From Gnetum montanum (lineage: Eukaryota > Streptophyta > Gnetopsida > Gnetales > Gnetaceae), in assembly GCA_015680685.1 (NCBI GenBank), contig MNCI01001451.1, positions 1,152,413-1,194,779 on the forward strand: 42,367 bases of DNA, written 5' to 3'. Below the pieces are notes generated by a model that worked only from the letters and a program-made list of their open reading frames with translations, was not told the DNA's origin and ran no database searches. The position numbers and the translations under genes were made by a program. Below, piece after piece: positions 33,540 to 41,946 of this stretch (position 1 is the first letter of the stretch; every line of letters begins with the position of its first letter).

Positions 33540-34345
33540 ACTATCATCCAACTATGCTCTCTACTAAGGCTAATGGTGTTGTTCTTTGCTATGCTCTGTT
33601 AGACTCTATGAGACTTGTGAGATTGTGACCATGCTATGAAGTGCATGTATATGTGCCGAGAGGACCACAATGTATCTAAAAAATGTAATTTTGAAGAATA
33701 CACTTTAGGACTACACTCTCCACTATCTTGTGCAGGGTCAAGCATAGTTACAATTTTGCGAATAAAAGGGGATATATAAAAGAAGCATTTTTCTAAGTAC
33801 ATTTGCCAAAGGTGAGCTAGAGCTGAGCTGATTGCTAGTGCTATGTTGTGGAGGCCTCTAGAGTCTATTCTAGTTGACTATGCTTGACTGCCCTTTGGAC
33901 TAGGTGAGAGCATAGTCTCACACTTACAAAAATATTGCAAAAAATGACTATGTGCTAACTACGCTCTCCACTGGAGGCTGACTATTCTCTCAACTAGGCA
34001 GGGAAGCATAGTCCCAGCACTTGTCAAAATTCGTGAAAATTGGCTTCCAATTGACTATACTTGACTACACTTTGGGCTAGTGGAGAGCATAGTCTCAACA
34101 CTTAGAAAAATCTACAAAAGCTATGCCTTCATGCTAACTACGCTCTCCACAAGAGGCTGACTATGCTCTAGGGTAATGGAGAGTGTAGTCCCAGCATTTA
34201 GAAAAATTTATAGCTTCTAGCTTTGTACTGACACTTTTTTTTTTTGCAAAACTAGCCTTTGTGTTGACTACACTATCTACTAGAGGTTAACTATGCTCTC
34301 AACTCGGGTTGAGCATAGTTTCAACACTTAGAAAAATTTGTAGTT
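33540..34345. repeat. Tandem hairpin-forming repeats upstream of F's LTR promoter
   Basis: Degenerate units of about 80-130 bp share GACTACGCTCTCCACTAGAGG, GGAGAGCATAGTC and CACTTAGAAAAAT; the last recurs near 33921, 34018, 34099, 34196 and 34326. Within units GACTATGCTCTC and GAGAGCATAGTC form inverted repeats. The clearest is AACTATGCTC (34289-34298) with GAGCATAGTT (34311-34320), perfect 10-bp arms. They lie in U3 or the adjacent 3' untranslated region of F. Confidence 0.7.
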
Positions 34346-35290
34346 AAGATGTTGTAGTCAAAATTTGGTGGTGTTTCATTGGCCCCTATTTATTGATGTT
34401 TAGAGGAATGACCTAAGAGACATTGAAAAATAATAGTAAAACACCATAGCAATCTTGGCACCAACATTACCCTTCAGTACCTAATCAGATGTTATTGCAC
34501 CGTGCTCAAGAGTGCTGTGGACAATGGTATGTTGGGAGTAAAAGGTGTGGGTAATGTGCTAGGAATAAAAGGGGAGATGAGTTGTAAACAAGATGTTTTG
34601 ATGCAAGGACATCATGACAGATGGTGACCATGGAACTAGACTAGCTTGCCCCTAAACAATTTGACCTATAATTAGAGTGCTTGTGAGAGATTCAATGTGA
34701 ATTCAAGGCTAGACTGGTTGCAAAATTGCAGTGCTTCTAGATTAATTAGGGATGTGCTTTGTCCCTTTTTTTATTGCTTACTATGGAGTAATATGCTTCC
34801 CATTAAGTGAATTACATATCACTAGATAGGATTTGCTTCATCATTGGTGAAATGGAGTGATATTTGTACAATAGGTGTTTCTTCCCTAGGATGACTTATG
34901 TTACATTCACCTAGGCTTTGACCAGTTGATAGAGGCTTCTTGCAGGATGACTTATGTTATGTCCACCTTGGGAAGCTTAGTGCTTGATGACATATGCAAA
35001 GAGGATGTCGTGTGCTCACAACACATGAGTATCAAAGGGGTTTGCAAGTTGTGCTATGTGGGGAATGAGAAGGTATTAGGATGTGGAAGTAGATGTGTGT
35101 CAGTTATAAAAGGATGAGGGTGATGTGCATTCTTGAGAGGCTCAACTAGTCTAATCATGCACATCATAGTGTTGTGGTGACTTGTTGTTGGGTGAGATGC
35201 ACCTTTGCATAATGACCCAAGGTTTCATCTTACAAAAAAAACTCTGAGAGGACAAGAAAAATACCAAACACAAAAGAAATTCCAATAAAT
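34346..35290 (-). other. F 3' region, no gene seen
   Basis: Only short chance frames. One local duplication is visible: AGGATGACTTATGTTA occurs at about 34889 and again at about 34944. It is taken as F's 3' untranslated region or LTR. Confidence 0.4.
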
Positions 35291-35296
35291 TTTAGG

Positions 35297-35555
35297 GGGT
35301 GATGATGTTGTAAGTGCTGCAATGGCAGCACTAGTGGCAAGAGGTCAAAAAACTAGTAAAATGGTAAGGGGCCAAGATGGTTGCACTAGTGGAAAGTGCT
35401 CAAAATGCTAGTGAAATGGTGGGGGTGATGATGCTATAGGTGCTCCAAAAGATATGTCGGTGGCAAGTGCTTAAAAAAGCTAGTAAAATGGTAGGGGGCA
35501 AAGATGCTACAAGTGTTCCAAAGGCTACACTAGTTGCAAGTGCTTCATTTTGGGA
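35297..35555. repeat. Tandem repeats, GCTAGTAAAATGGTAGGGG type
   Basis: Three to four diverged units share GTGCTCCAAA, CACTAGTGGCAAGTGCT and CTAGTAAAATGGTAGGGGGC. The AGTAAAATGG cores lie near 35353, 35409 and 35480. A different sequence from the arrays on either side. Confidence 0.65.
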
Positions 35556-35584
35556 CTATAGTATGCCCACCTACGTGGTGTAGA

Positions 35585-36205
35585 AAAGAGATTGTGAACC
35601 TAGTTTAAGGTCTTGGTAGATAATAGACTTACTAATTTAAGGTCCTAGTAGACCTTAAACCCAATTTAAGATCTTGGTAGACCATGTTGTGCTAATTTAT
35701 AGTCCTAATAGACTATTGTGTACTAGTTTATCATCATAGAGAACATGCTANACTTGCTTATAGAATTATGAGTGGTTGATTGTGAACCTAGTTTAAGATC
35801 TTAGTAGACCATAGCCTTAATAGTTTAAGGTCCTAGTAGTCCGTGAACCCAATTTAAGATCTTGGTAGACCATGGTATGCTAGTTTATAGTCATAGCATA
35901 CTATTGTATGCCATTTTAACATCATAGTAGATGTGCTATGCTAGTTTAACATCATAGTGAACATGCGGTGCCAGTTTAACATTATAGTAGATAAATGCTA
36001 TCTATGTTATGCCAATTTAACATCATAGTAGATAGATGCTATGATAGTTTAGCATCATGGTGGATGAATGTTAGGCCAGTTTAGTGTCATAGTGGATGAG
36101 CTACTATGCTAGTTTAACATCGTAGTGGACGATAGGTTTGGGTGCTAGTTTAATGTCATAGCGGATGCTGCATTAGTTTGATGTCATAGCAGATGAATAC
36201 TTACC
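35585..36205. repeat. Satellite-like array in F 3' untranslated region
   Basis: Monomers of about 30-45 bp follow the pattern CTAGTTTAACATCATAGTGGATG, grading from GTTTAAGGTCTTGGTAGACC on the left. A higher-order period of 188 bp is visible: ATTGTGAACCTAGTTTAAG starts at 35591 and again at 35779, with colinear sequence after both. An ambiguous base (n) lies at 35751 inside the array. Location after integrase fits F's 3' untranslated region. Confidence 0.8.
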
Positions 36206-36239
36206 TTGCTTCATTGATGTGTAGTGTTGCATGCTATAT

Positions 36240-37090
36240 GTAATATGGCTTCAAGTATAAATGGTTATCTCAATTAGAAAACTCATTTCTAGCTTGATCA
36301 AAAAGCTTAAATGCTCCATTTTCATAGACCTTAGTGACTAGCAAAGGCCCTTCATAGTTAGCTGAGAATTTATCTGTGTTTGCAAATGGCCTTGAGAACT
36401 AGGTCCCCTTTCCTGATTGGGCACTAATGCTAGTTGTGATGGTGTTTTTTCTATTTATTTTTATGGCACCATGCAATGTGATCAAGCATGTGCATGTGCT
36501 CCTCCTATATTGAGTCAAGGTCTATGGTTCTTAACTCATTGTTCTGACCTTCATCGATGAAGCCCAAGAGAATTACCTAGAGTGATGCGACCTACAATTC
36601 AAGCAAAAAAATTACTTTAGACTCGTAAGTGAGGCTATAGGTTATCATACTTGTTACTATTCAGTGCATTGTGTGGTAGGCCCAAAGTGCATAGACTAGT
36701 TGCCCATGCCCTCATCATCTGCCATTACTTAGCATTTTCTTGAGAAGATTGAAAATGACCTTGTTAGTGGCCTCTACTTGGTCATTTTCCTAAGGATAGT
36801 ATGGTGATGGAAAGGAATGTCTAATGCTAAAGAACTTATAAAAGGATTTAGTTCTAGCACTACTAAATTGTGGCCTTGTGTCTATTATGATGGACATGGA
36901 TAAGACAAAACAGGTCACGATATTATCTAACATGAATTTGCAAACCTATTGTGATGTTGTCTTCCTAAAGGAAATAGCCTTATCACACTTGGTGGAATAC
37001 TTGGTTGTAGTTTTTATTAAGATATGTCCTATGGAGAACTTAGGAATTATGGGTTTGATGATGTCCAGGCCCCAACATTGGAATGACCAT
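36240..37090 (-). pseudogene. Integrase catalytic core of F
   Basis: Minus-strand fragments read IDTRPQFSSARTKSFYKFF, then HSFPSPYYP-stop-EN and QVEATNK, matching the family block DNGTQF...GIKHSFSSPAHPQTNGQVEAVNK that contains the second Asp and the Glu of the catalytic triad (here N of DN-G is lost). ALWAYHT follows downstream, as usual. Frequent stops and frameshifts. Confidence 0.78.
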
Positions 37091-37095
37091 GTGAT

Positions 37096-37480
37096 TTATG
37101 TTGTATGTAATCTAGTTTGTGGCACATGCATTAAGTTGCCATGTTGTTGATAAATATTACACATTTTAACCTTGAAGACACAATCATGCTCCATGTAATG
37201 GAAATAATAGCCTAGGTATCTAATTTTTTTTGCCATTGCCCTAGGTGCTATGTGACCTCTGCACAATCCCTCATGAACTTGCTCAACAATCATTTGTGCT
37301 TCACTATTGCTTACATAGATTAGTAATATGCCATCATAGGATCTACAACATAATGTGTTGTCACCTACAATGATGTATTGTAGCAAGCATTTACATACTG
37401 CATCTTTTTGAGTAGTAGTCAAATGTTGTGAAGGCTCACCCTGTAGAAGGTATGCCTTGATGTCATTGTACCACTCTCCT
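37096..37480 (-). pseudogene. Integrase zinc-binding domain of F
   Basis: An open frame contains EQVHEGLCRGHIAPRAMAKK, then IRYLGYYFHYMEHD and KMCNIYQQHGN. This is the H2C2 zinc-binding domain that precedes the integrase core; the His pair is kept but the last Cys is Tyr. It stays open for 160 codons together with the end of the second RNase H (37578-37096). Confidence 0.85.
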
Positions 37481-37589
37481 ATGTGGGTTGTGCTTACTAT
37501 GGTTATGGATGCAACATCAGTGATTTGTGTGATAGGCACAGTGCAATCCACCATCAAGGTGGAAAATGCATGGAACATGTTAGGTGCAA

Positions 37590-37995
37590 TGCTAAGGGCT
37601 AATATTGCTAGTGCATCGATAATGGGATTTTCATTTCAAGAGATATGTTGGACATCAGTAGTTGCAAAGTGTTGAAGAAAATGCTTCGCTAGGTCATAGT
37701 AAGGCTGTAAATGTTGAGCCTTATAGGTGTAAACCTTTGTAACCTAGTTGACCACTAATTATGAGTCACCTTAGATCACTATGTGTTGGATCCCTAGGTC
37801 ATGTGTTGCAAGGATACCTTGGAGGGGATATTCGTACTTTGCCACATTGTTAGTGCAAGGAAATGTGAAAGGATATGTGAAGGTTCAGATCTCCTTGGAG
37901 GGAAATGTGATAATGGCAGTGGTGCTACCCTCTTTCGAGGTTAAAGTTCTGTCAAAATGTAGGATTTCCTCATAGTTGTTAGGCACTTGGTTGAT
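37590..37995 (-). pseudogene. Second RNase H (RVT_3 type) of F
   Basis: The minus strand reads KEGSTTAIITFPSKEI, FPCTNNVAKYEYPLQGI, ATHDLGIQHIVI-stop-GDS, LVVN, YDLAKHFLQHF, and DALAILALS. These match the RVT_3 domain blocks (TNNVAEYEAL, LGI..L.V.GDSQLV, N...DALA.LAS). An additional RNase H between the RT-linked RNase H and integrase is the diagnostic trait of Tat-lineage elements. Three nonsense codons. Confidence 0.82.
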
Positions 37996-38059
37996 GCTAC
38001 TAACATGCTCATTTGGGAATTCAAAGGTCTATGGTGGTTTGATCATCAACTGGAAAAAT

Positions 38060-38540
38060 CATAAGTTGTGCAGCTATAGCTTGATCTTTTGTTAAGGCTT
38101 GTGCAATGTAATGTAGGTCAAACTCTACTATTATTTCTTTCCACCATGCAATGTGAATACTTTCATAGATATTTGTTTTCATCACTTGAAGTACATTGCT
38201 TTTGCAATTGATATTAACTTGACTGTGGAAGAGGTAATGCCTTCACTTCTTAAGTGAGAAGACTAGGGCAAGGTGGTGCTTTTCCAGATTATATTTTGCC
38301 TCATGGGCTACTAATGCATGTCTTAGGTAGTAAAATTGGATCTTTGCACTATCATCTCACTTTTGACAAAGCAAAGAGGTGATGGATGTGTTAGAAGTGG
38401 TGTGGTAGATGTAAAAAGGTTTATCTCCTTGTGGAGGCTGAATTGTAGGTAGGTGTGCTAGCTCTTGCTCAAGGTTGTCAAATTCTTGTTGGCATTGAGC
38501 TATTCACTCAAAGTGGGCTCTTTTTTTGAGCAAACATTGC
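38060..38540 (-). pseudogene. RT-linked RNase H of F
   Basis: The minus strand reads FEWIAQCQQEFDNLEQELAH, KPFYIYHTTSNTSITSLL (usual catalytic Asp in the S-D-T position is Asn), YYLRHALVAHEAKYNLEKHHLALV, and FDLHYIAQALTKDQAIA, the tether that leads to the second RNase H. Stops occur within. Confidence 0.82.
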
Positions 38541-38940
38541 ATTGGTTGTAGCTTGTTGATTAACTAGGTGATAAACCTTCGTATGAACTATAGTTTACCT
38601 TACAATCCTCATAGCTCCTTAAGGTTGGCCAATGGCACTAAGTTGGTTATGACCTTAACCTTATTAGGGTCTATGTGTATACTTGCTTTGGATACTACAA
38701 AACCAAGCATTCAGCCTATCTTGATGCTGAAAACACACTTCTTGGGGTTTACCCTAAGCTTGTGTTTCAGGCAATATTTAAGCACCAAGTCTAGATAATT
38801 TGCATGGTTGTGGGCCACTTTAGACTTAACTGCAATCTCATCAACATAGTAGTTGAGCAAACTTTGCATGAAATGACTAAAGATATATGTCATTGCATGT
38901 TGATACATTGCTCCTACGTTCTTGACTCTAAAGGCATCAT
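38541..38940 (-). pseudogene. Reverse transcriptase of F, C-terminal half, cut by D
   Basis: From the break: FRVKNVGAMYQHAMTYIFS, then the active-site box Y-V-D-E (38837-38848; family Y-V-D-D), IAVKSK, and LKHKLRVNPKKCVFSIKIG. It begins abruptly at the start of D's LTR in the middle of the conserved MPFGLKN block. The upstream half should lie beyond D. Confidence 0.87.
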
Positions 38941-38963
38941 TGATGAGACGCAGTTTGCGTCGG

Positions 38964-39040
38964 CTACGATATTGCATACGCGATATCGCATCCCCAGCGA
39001 TATCGCGTCCTTCCCTACGATATCACGTATGCGATATCGC
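38964..39040. promoter_or_regulatory. GCGATATCGC palindrome array in U3 of D
   Basis: The perfect 10-bp palindrome GCGATATCGC occurs at 38980-38989, 38997-39006 and 39031-39040. Near-copies ACGATATTGC (38964) and ACGATATCAC (39017) fill the gaps, so starts are 14-20 bases apart. The last copy ends 16 bases before the TATA box. Position and regularity suggest a binding-site array for a dimeric factor; that is inference. Confidence 0.7.
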
Positions 39041-39056
39041 AGTCCGCCGCCATGTC

Positions 39057-39064
39057 TATAAATA
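39057..39064 (+). promoter_or_regulatory. TATA box in D LTR
   Basis: GTCTATAAATAAGAGG; conserved at the same place in E and C LTRs. Transcription would start about 30 bases downstream. Confidence 0.7.
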
Positions 39065-39231
39065 AGAGGTGGCTCTCCCTTATTCTGCATCCCAGTTTTA
39101 GAGTAGCGAAGCTCTCGTAGTTTGATCCCTCCAGAGTTAGAATTTTTCCCGTGTCTGCCCGCAGTGTGGTGAATGTGATTGTACGGTGTCTTTATTCGAG
39201 TGTGTCGTACTTGGACACGCACATGATCGGT

Positions 39232-39237
39232 AATAAA
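39232..39237 (+). terminator. Possible poly-A signal in D LTR
   Basis: AATAAA in the block GTAATAAAGATCAAGATT, kept in E (21282-21287). It lies about 170 bases after the TATA box, a plausible R-region position. Confidence 0.45.
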
Positions 39238-39463
39238 GATCAAGATTACTTCATCATTGCAGCATTCACTTAGTTTATTTATTATTATTTATTTAATGTT
39301 ATTTATTGCTTTCATAGCGCGGTGTGAGTACGACTTAACTACTAGCATCTATGGGTGTGTATGGCTAGTTAAGGAATTGGTTACTCATCACAAGTAGTTT
39401 CTCACCCTTAAACTCCTAGAAGTGGAATGAGTACGACTTGATTACGAGCATTTAAGTGTGATT

Positions 39464-39597
39464 GCTTGGTAGCCCAGTGGTGTAGCTAGGGGGATCTACG
39501 CTTGGTAACCCCTGGCGTATTTGGGGTCTACGCTTGGTAATCCCAGTGGCGTACCTAGGCCTATGCTTGGTAGTCCCAGTGGCAGTCGTGCACGAAG
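39464..39597 (+). repeat. GCTTGGTA tandem repeats in D LTR
   Basis: Four units start at 39464, 39500, 39532 and 39565 (spacing 32-36 bp). Each reads GCTTGGTAxxCCCAGTGGCG or a variant, followed by a linker ending CTAC or CTAT. Shorter, decayed versions exist in E and C LTRs. Confidence 0.75.
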
Positions 39598-39928
39598 TCC
39601 AAGATGTGTACAGTTGATCAAGGAATTGGTTGCTCGTCGCACTTAGGCTAGATTAGATTTTCTTACCCTTTTCCTCTTAGCTTAGATTAGTTAATATTGT
39701 TTTCCACTTCCATCAGGAGTAGCGTAGAATTAGAATACATCATACACCTCATCTAGACTAAACCATATGTGACATATGCAAAACTAGTCTAGATGGGAAG
39801 ATAGCGAACTGCGACCTAAGGCTAACTATCTAGGTGCCACAACTAGTCCATCTACGGAGTTCGATCGGATCACGCGTGCGACGCTCGTTTCGTATGGTTG
39901 AGTGTAGGGGTACCTCGCCACTCATCAT

Positions 39929-39946
39929 TGGCGCCGTTGCTGGGGA
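39929..39946 (+). other. Primer-binding site of D (tRNA-Asp)
   Basis: TGGCGCCGTTGCTGGGGA lies one base after the LTR. It differs at one base from the complement of the plant tRNA-Asp 3' end, a PBS known from Athila and Tat elements. Confidence 0.88.
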
Positions 39947-40059
39947 TGGTGCTAGTTATCTAGATTAGTTATATCATACAAGGTCGCTGTAAAGGACTTA
40001 ACGATATATCTTTCAGAAAAGAAGTAATTATAAAAAGTCACATAAATTCACACACAAAA

Positions 40060-41946
40060 ATGCCTCTCCTACAAGATGATAATAACGCCACACTGAGTGA
40101 GGAAGTTCATTGGAGGACCAATGAACTATATGAAGACGAAGATTGGAGTATACAACCTGAAGTGGGAGTTTCCTATAAGAATGAACAAAAACAACGTCAT
40201 CGTAACACACGAAAGCCTAACTTACCCGATGACGATGAACCCCCACTGGCCACTACAAGCTTAACGCAAATACAAGAGGCTGTTCGAATCTCACGTAGGC
40301 ATCGTAAAGAGAGCCGACTACCCAGGCTCGATTTAAATAACTTTCCCAAATTTTCAGGAGGCTATGACTTAGATCCGCATCAACATTTACTAGCCTTCTA
40401 CGATGCCTGCACATGGAATAACATTGATAACAGTTGGCAAAAACTGAAGCTCTTTCCTATGACACTCGTTGACCAAGCTAAAGTATGGTATAGATCGTTA
40501 AAACCAAATTCAATACGACGCTGGTCAACAATGGTAGAGGTCTTTAACGAAAAATATCAAACCTACGCAAGAGTGTCAGCCTTGAGGAAACAAATCCAAG
40601 GATGGAAACAAGAAAAACATGAACCCTTGGACATGGCCTTAGAAAGATATTATTCACTGTTAAACAACTGTCCAGGCCATGGGTTTTCCGAGGAAAGGCT
40701 AATGTACCATATCATTGATGGGCTACGTAATGAAACAAGAGAGACCTTAGGAACGTATGCCCGAGGTCAACTATACAACCTACGAACCCATCAAATCCAA
40801 GAGCTTATTAAGCGGGTAGCAAAAGAAGAAGGAGAAATAGCTACATGGGAGAGTGTTGAAAAACATCAACGGGACCAAAATCTTAACTCAACAAAGGTCC
40901 ATGATCATAACAAGGAGAGATCAACAAATCTCAAGGTGGAAACATCATCTTTGCCAATACAACAATTGTTAGAAGAAGCCGAGGCAAAGATCAATAAGAT
41001 GTTGGAATGGATGAATCAAAAGTGTGGAGAATATATCAACATCATTGGAGATAGAGTTTTCACAACCCAAGAAGCAGGACGAAATCATAGACATTCGGAA
41101 AGAAGAAATGAAGGGACTAAGTGCTCAACTGCCAATCCTACATATGAATGCAACATATGCCTATACGATCACCCCAAGGGCCAATGCCCAATATTGTTAC
41201 ATCTACATGAGCATTGGGGAAACACGTTACATCCAGAGTTCATACAGAGATACTGTGTTAGACCACAGTGGCAACAATCCCAGTCGTGGGGGAATCCACC
41301 CTTAGACTGGAGGCACCCTTCACATTTTCCGAATCCAAATGCTTATAATGTCCAACATCCTGTTTCTTCAACTGGGCCACCATACTCTATCTCACCACAA
41401 TACCATTCTTCACAATACCATCAACCAAAACCTCCAACACAACCACCACCTTATGCACCTTACATTCCTCCTAACTTTCAACATTCTCATCCTTTCCCTC
41501 CTTCCACAATGCCACCAACTGTTCCTAAGGTGTTTGTACCACTACAACCCATGAACAACACTTGTGCTGCTGCCACTAACAGTAGTGAAGAGCCTCAACA
41601 ACATCAAAGACATCCTTTCTTTAAACACGGCCGTAGGAAGGGACAACATAACTCTGAGGCCACTGCATCTTCCAACCCAACACAAGTCCAACAATGTGGT
41701 GCACCCTTACCTTTGAACCCAGCGCCTCATGTAACTTCATCAGGGCCACCAACTAACACTCCAACAACCACAAGGCCCAATGAACACAACCATGGGAGGC
41801 ATCAGCCCAATCCTTGCATACCATCTAACGGTCCTAAACATCATAGTGGGTCAACTCATTATCCGAGAACTACATCGTATGAAGTGCCCCACTGTGTTTA
41901 TTATAAAGTGTGTGAAATCCAAGGTGATACATATGGACCAGCTTAA
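40060..41946 (+). CDS. Gag polyprotein of element D (intact, 628 aa)
   Basis: The ATG lies 114 bases after the PBS and starts MPLLQDDNN. Residues 1-90 are charged. Residues about 95-270 form the retrotransposon gag capsid domain: FPKFSGGYDLDPHQHLLAF, WQKLKLFPMTL, AKVWYRSLKP, FNEKYQTYARV, ALERYYSLLNNCPGHGFS and YHIIDGLRNETRETL. A zinc knuckle C364-X2-C367-X3-H371-X4-C376 follows (C-N-I-C-L-Y-D-H-P-K-G-Q-C), the spacing typical of Athila/Tat gag. Residues 400-628 are rich in Pro, Gln, His and Thr. The protein would bind the element RNA and form particles in the cytoplasm. The frame has no stop over 628 codons, unique in this window. C's gag runs straight into protease; here a stop and 3'-untranslated-type sequence follow instead. 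Transcription would start in the LTR. Confidence 0.92.
   Translation: MPLLQDDNNATLSEEVHWRTNELYEDEDWSIQPEVGVSYKNEQKQRHRNTRKPNLPDDDEPPLATTSLTQIQEAVRISRRHRKESRLPRLDLNNFPKFSGGYDLDPHQHLLAFYDACTWNNIDNSWQKLKLFPMTLVDQAKVWYRSLKPNSIRRWSTMVEVFNEKYQTYARVSALRKQIQGWKQEKHEPLDMALERYYSLLNNCPGHGFSEERLMYHIIDGLRNETRETLGTYARGQLYNLRTHQIQELIKRVAKEEGEIATWESVEKHQRDQNLNSTKVHDHNKERSTNLKVETSSLPIQQLLEEAEAKINKMLEWMNQKCGEYINIIGDRVFTTQEAGRNHRHSERRNEGTKCSTANPTYECNICLYDHPKGQCPILLHLHEHWGNTLHPEFIQRYCVRPQWQQSQSWGNPPLDWRHPSHFPNPNAYNVQHPVSSTGPPYSISPQYHSSQYHQPKPPTQPPPYAPYIPPNFQHSHPFPPSTMPPTVPKVFVPLQPMNNTCAAATNSSEEPQQHQRHPFFKHGRRKGQHNSEATASSNPTQVQQCGAPLPLNPAPHVTSSGPPTNTPTTTRPNEHNHGRHQPNPCIPSNGPKHHSGSTHYPRTTSYEVPHCVYYKVCEIQGDTYGPA

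Larger units (their letters stand above)
32721..38940 (-). mobile_element. Tat-like Ty3/Gypsy retrotransposon F (minus strand), RT cut by D
   Basis: Order from right to left on the minus strand: RT (C-terminal half), RNase H, a second RNase H of the RVT_3 type, integrase zinc domain, integrase core, long tandem-repeat region, LTR promoter. A second RNase H between the first one and integrase, and tandem repeats after integrase, are known hallmarks of the Tat/Ogre lineage. Element D interrupts RT at 38940/38941, so gag, protease and the 5' LTR would lie right of the window. The left limit is approximate. Confidence 0.8.
38941..39927 (+). repeat. 5' LTR of D
   Basis: It starts TGATGAGACGC and ends CACTCATCA, the same termini as C's LTRs. 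In order: palindrome array (38964-39040), TATA box (39057-39064), TCTTTATTCGAG block, AATAAA (39232-39237), GCTTGGTA repeats (39464-39597). The terminal TGATGAG...CTCATCA is a 7-bp inverted repeat. Confidence 0.87.

Noticed and set aside
32667-35039. A possible LTR starting TGTGACATTAGG at 32667 after a purine-rich stretch, with AAGGG on both sides (32662-32666 and 35035-35039).
   Set aside because: The GGGTGTGA...GGGGATTTG sequence also occurs inside C's 3' untranslated region (minus, about 24870-24900), so it is internal to that family. The AAGGG match is likely to arise by chance over this distance.
35585-36205. CRISPR-like appearance of regularly spaced repeats.
   Set aside because: Repeats are contiguous and graded, without unique spacers, in a plant retroelement context; it is a satellite-like array.
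38804-39243. Plus and minus frames spanning the F/D joint.
   Set aside because: They cross the insertion boundary between F's RT and D's LTR, so they are chance frames, not a fusion gene.
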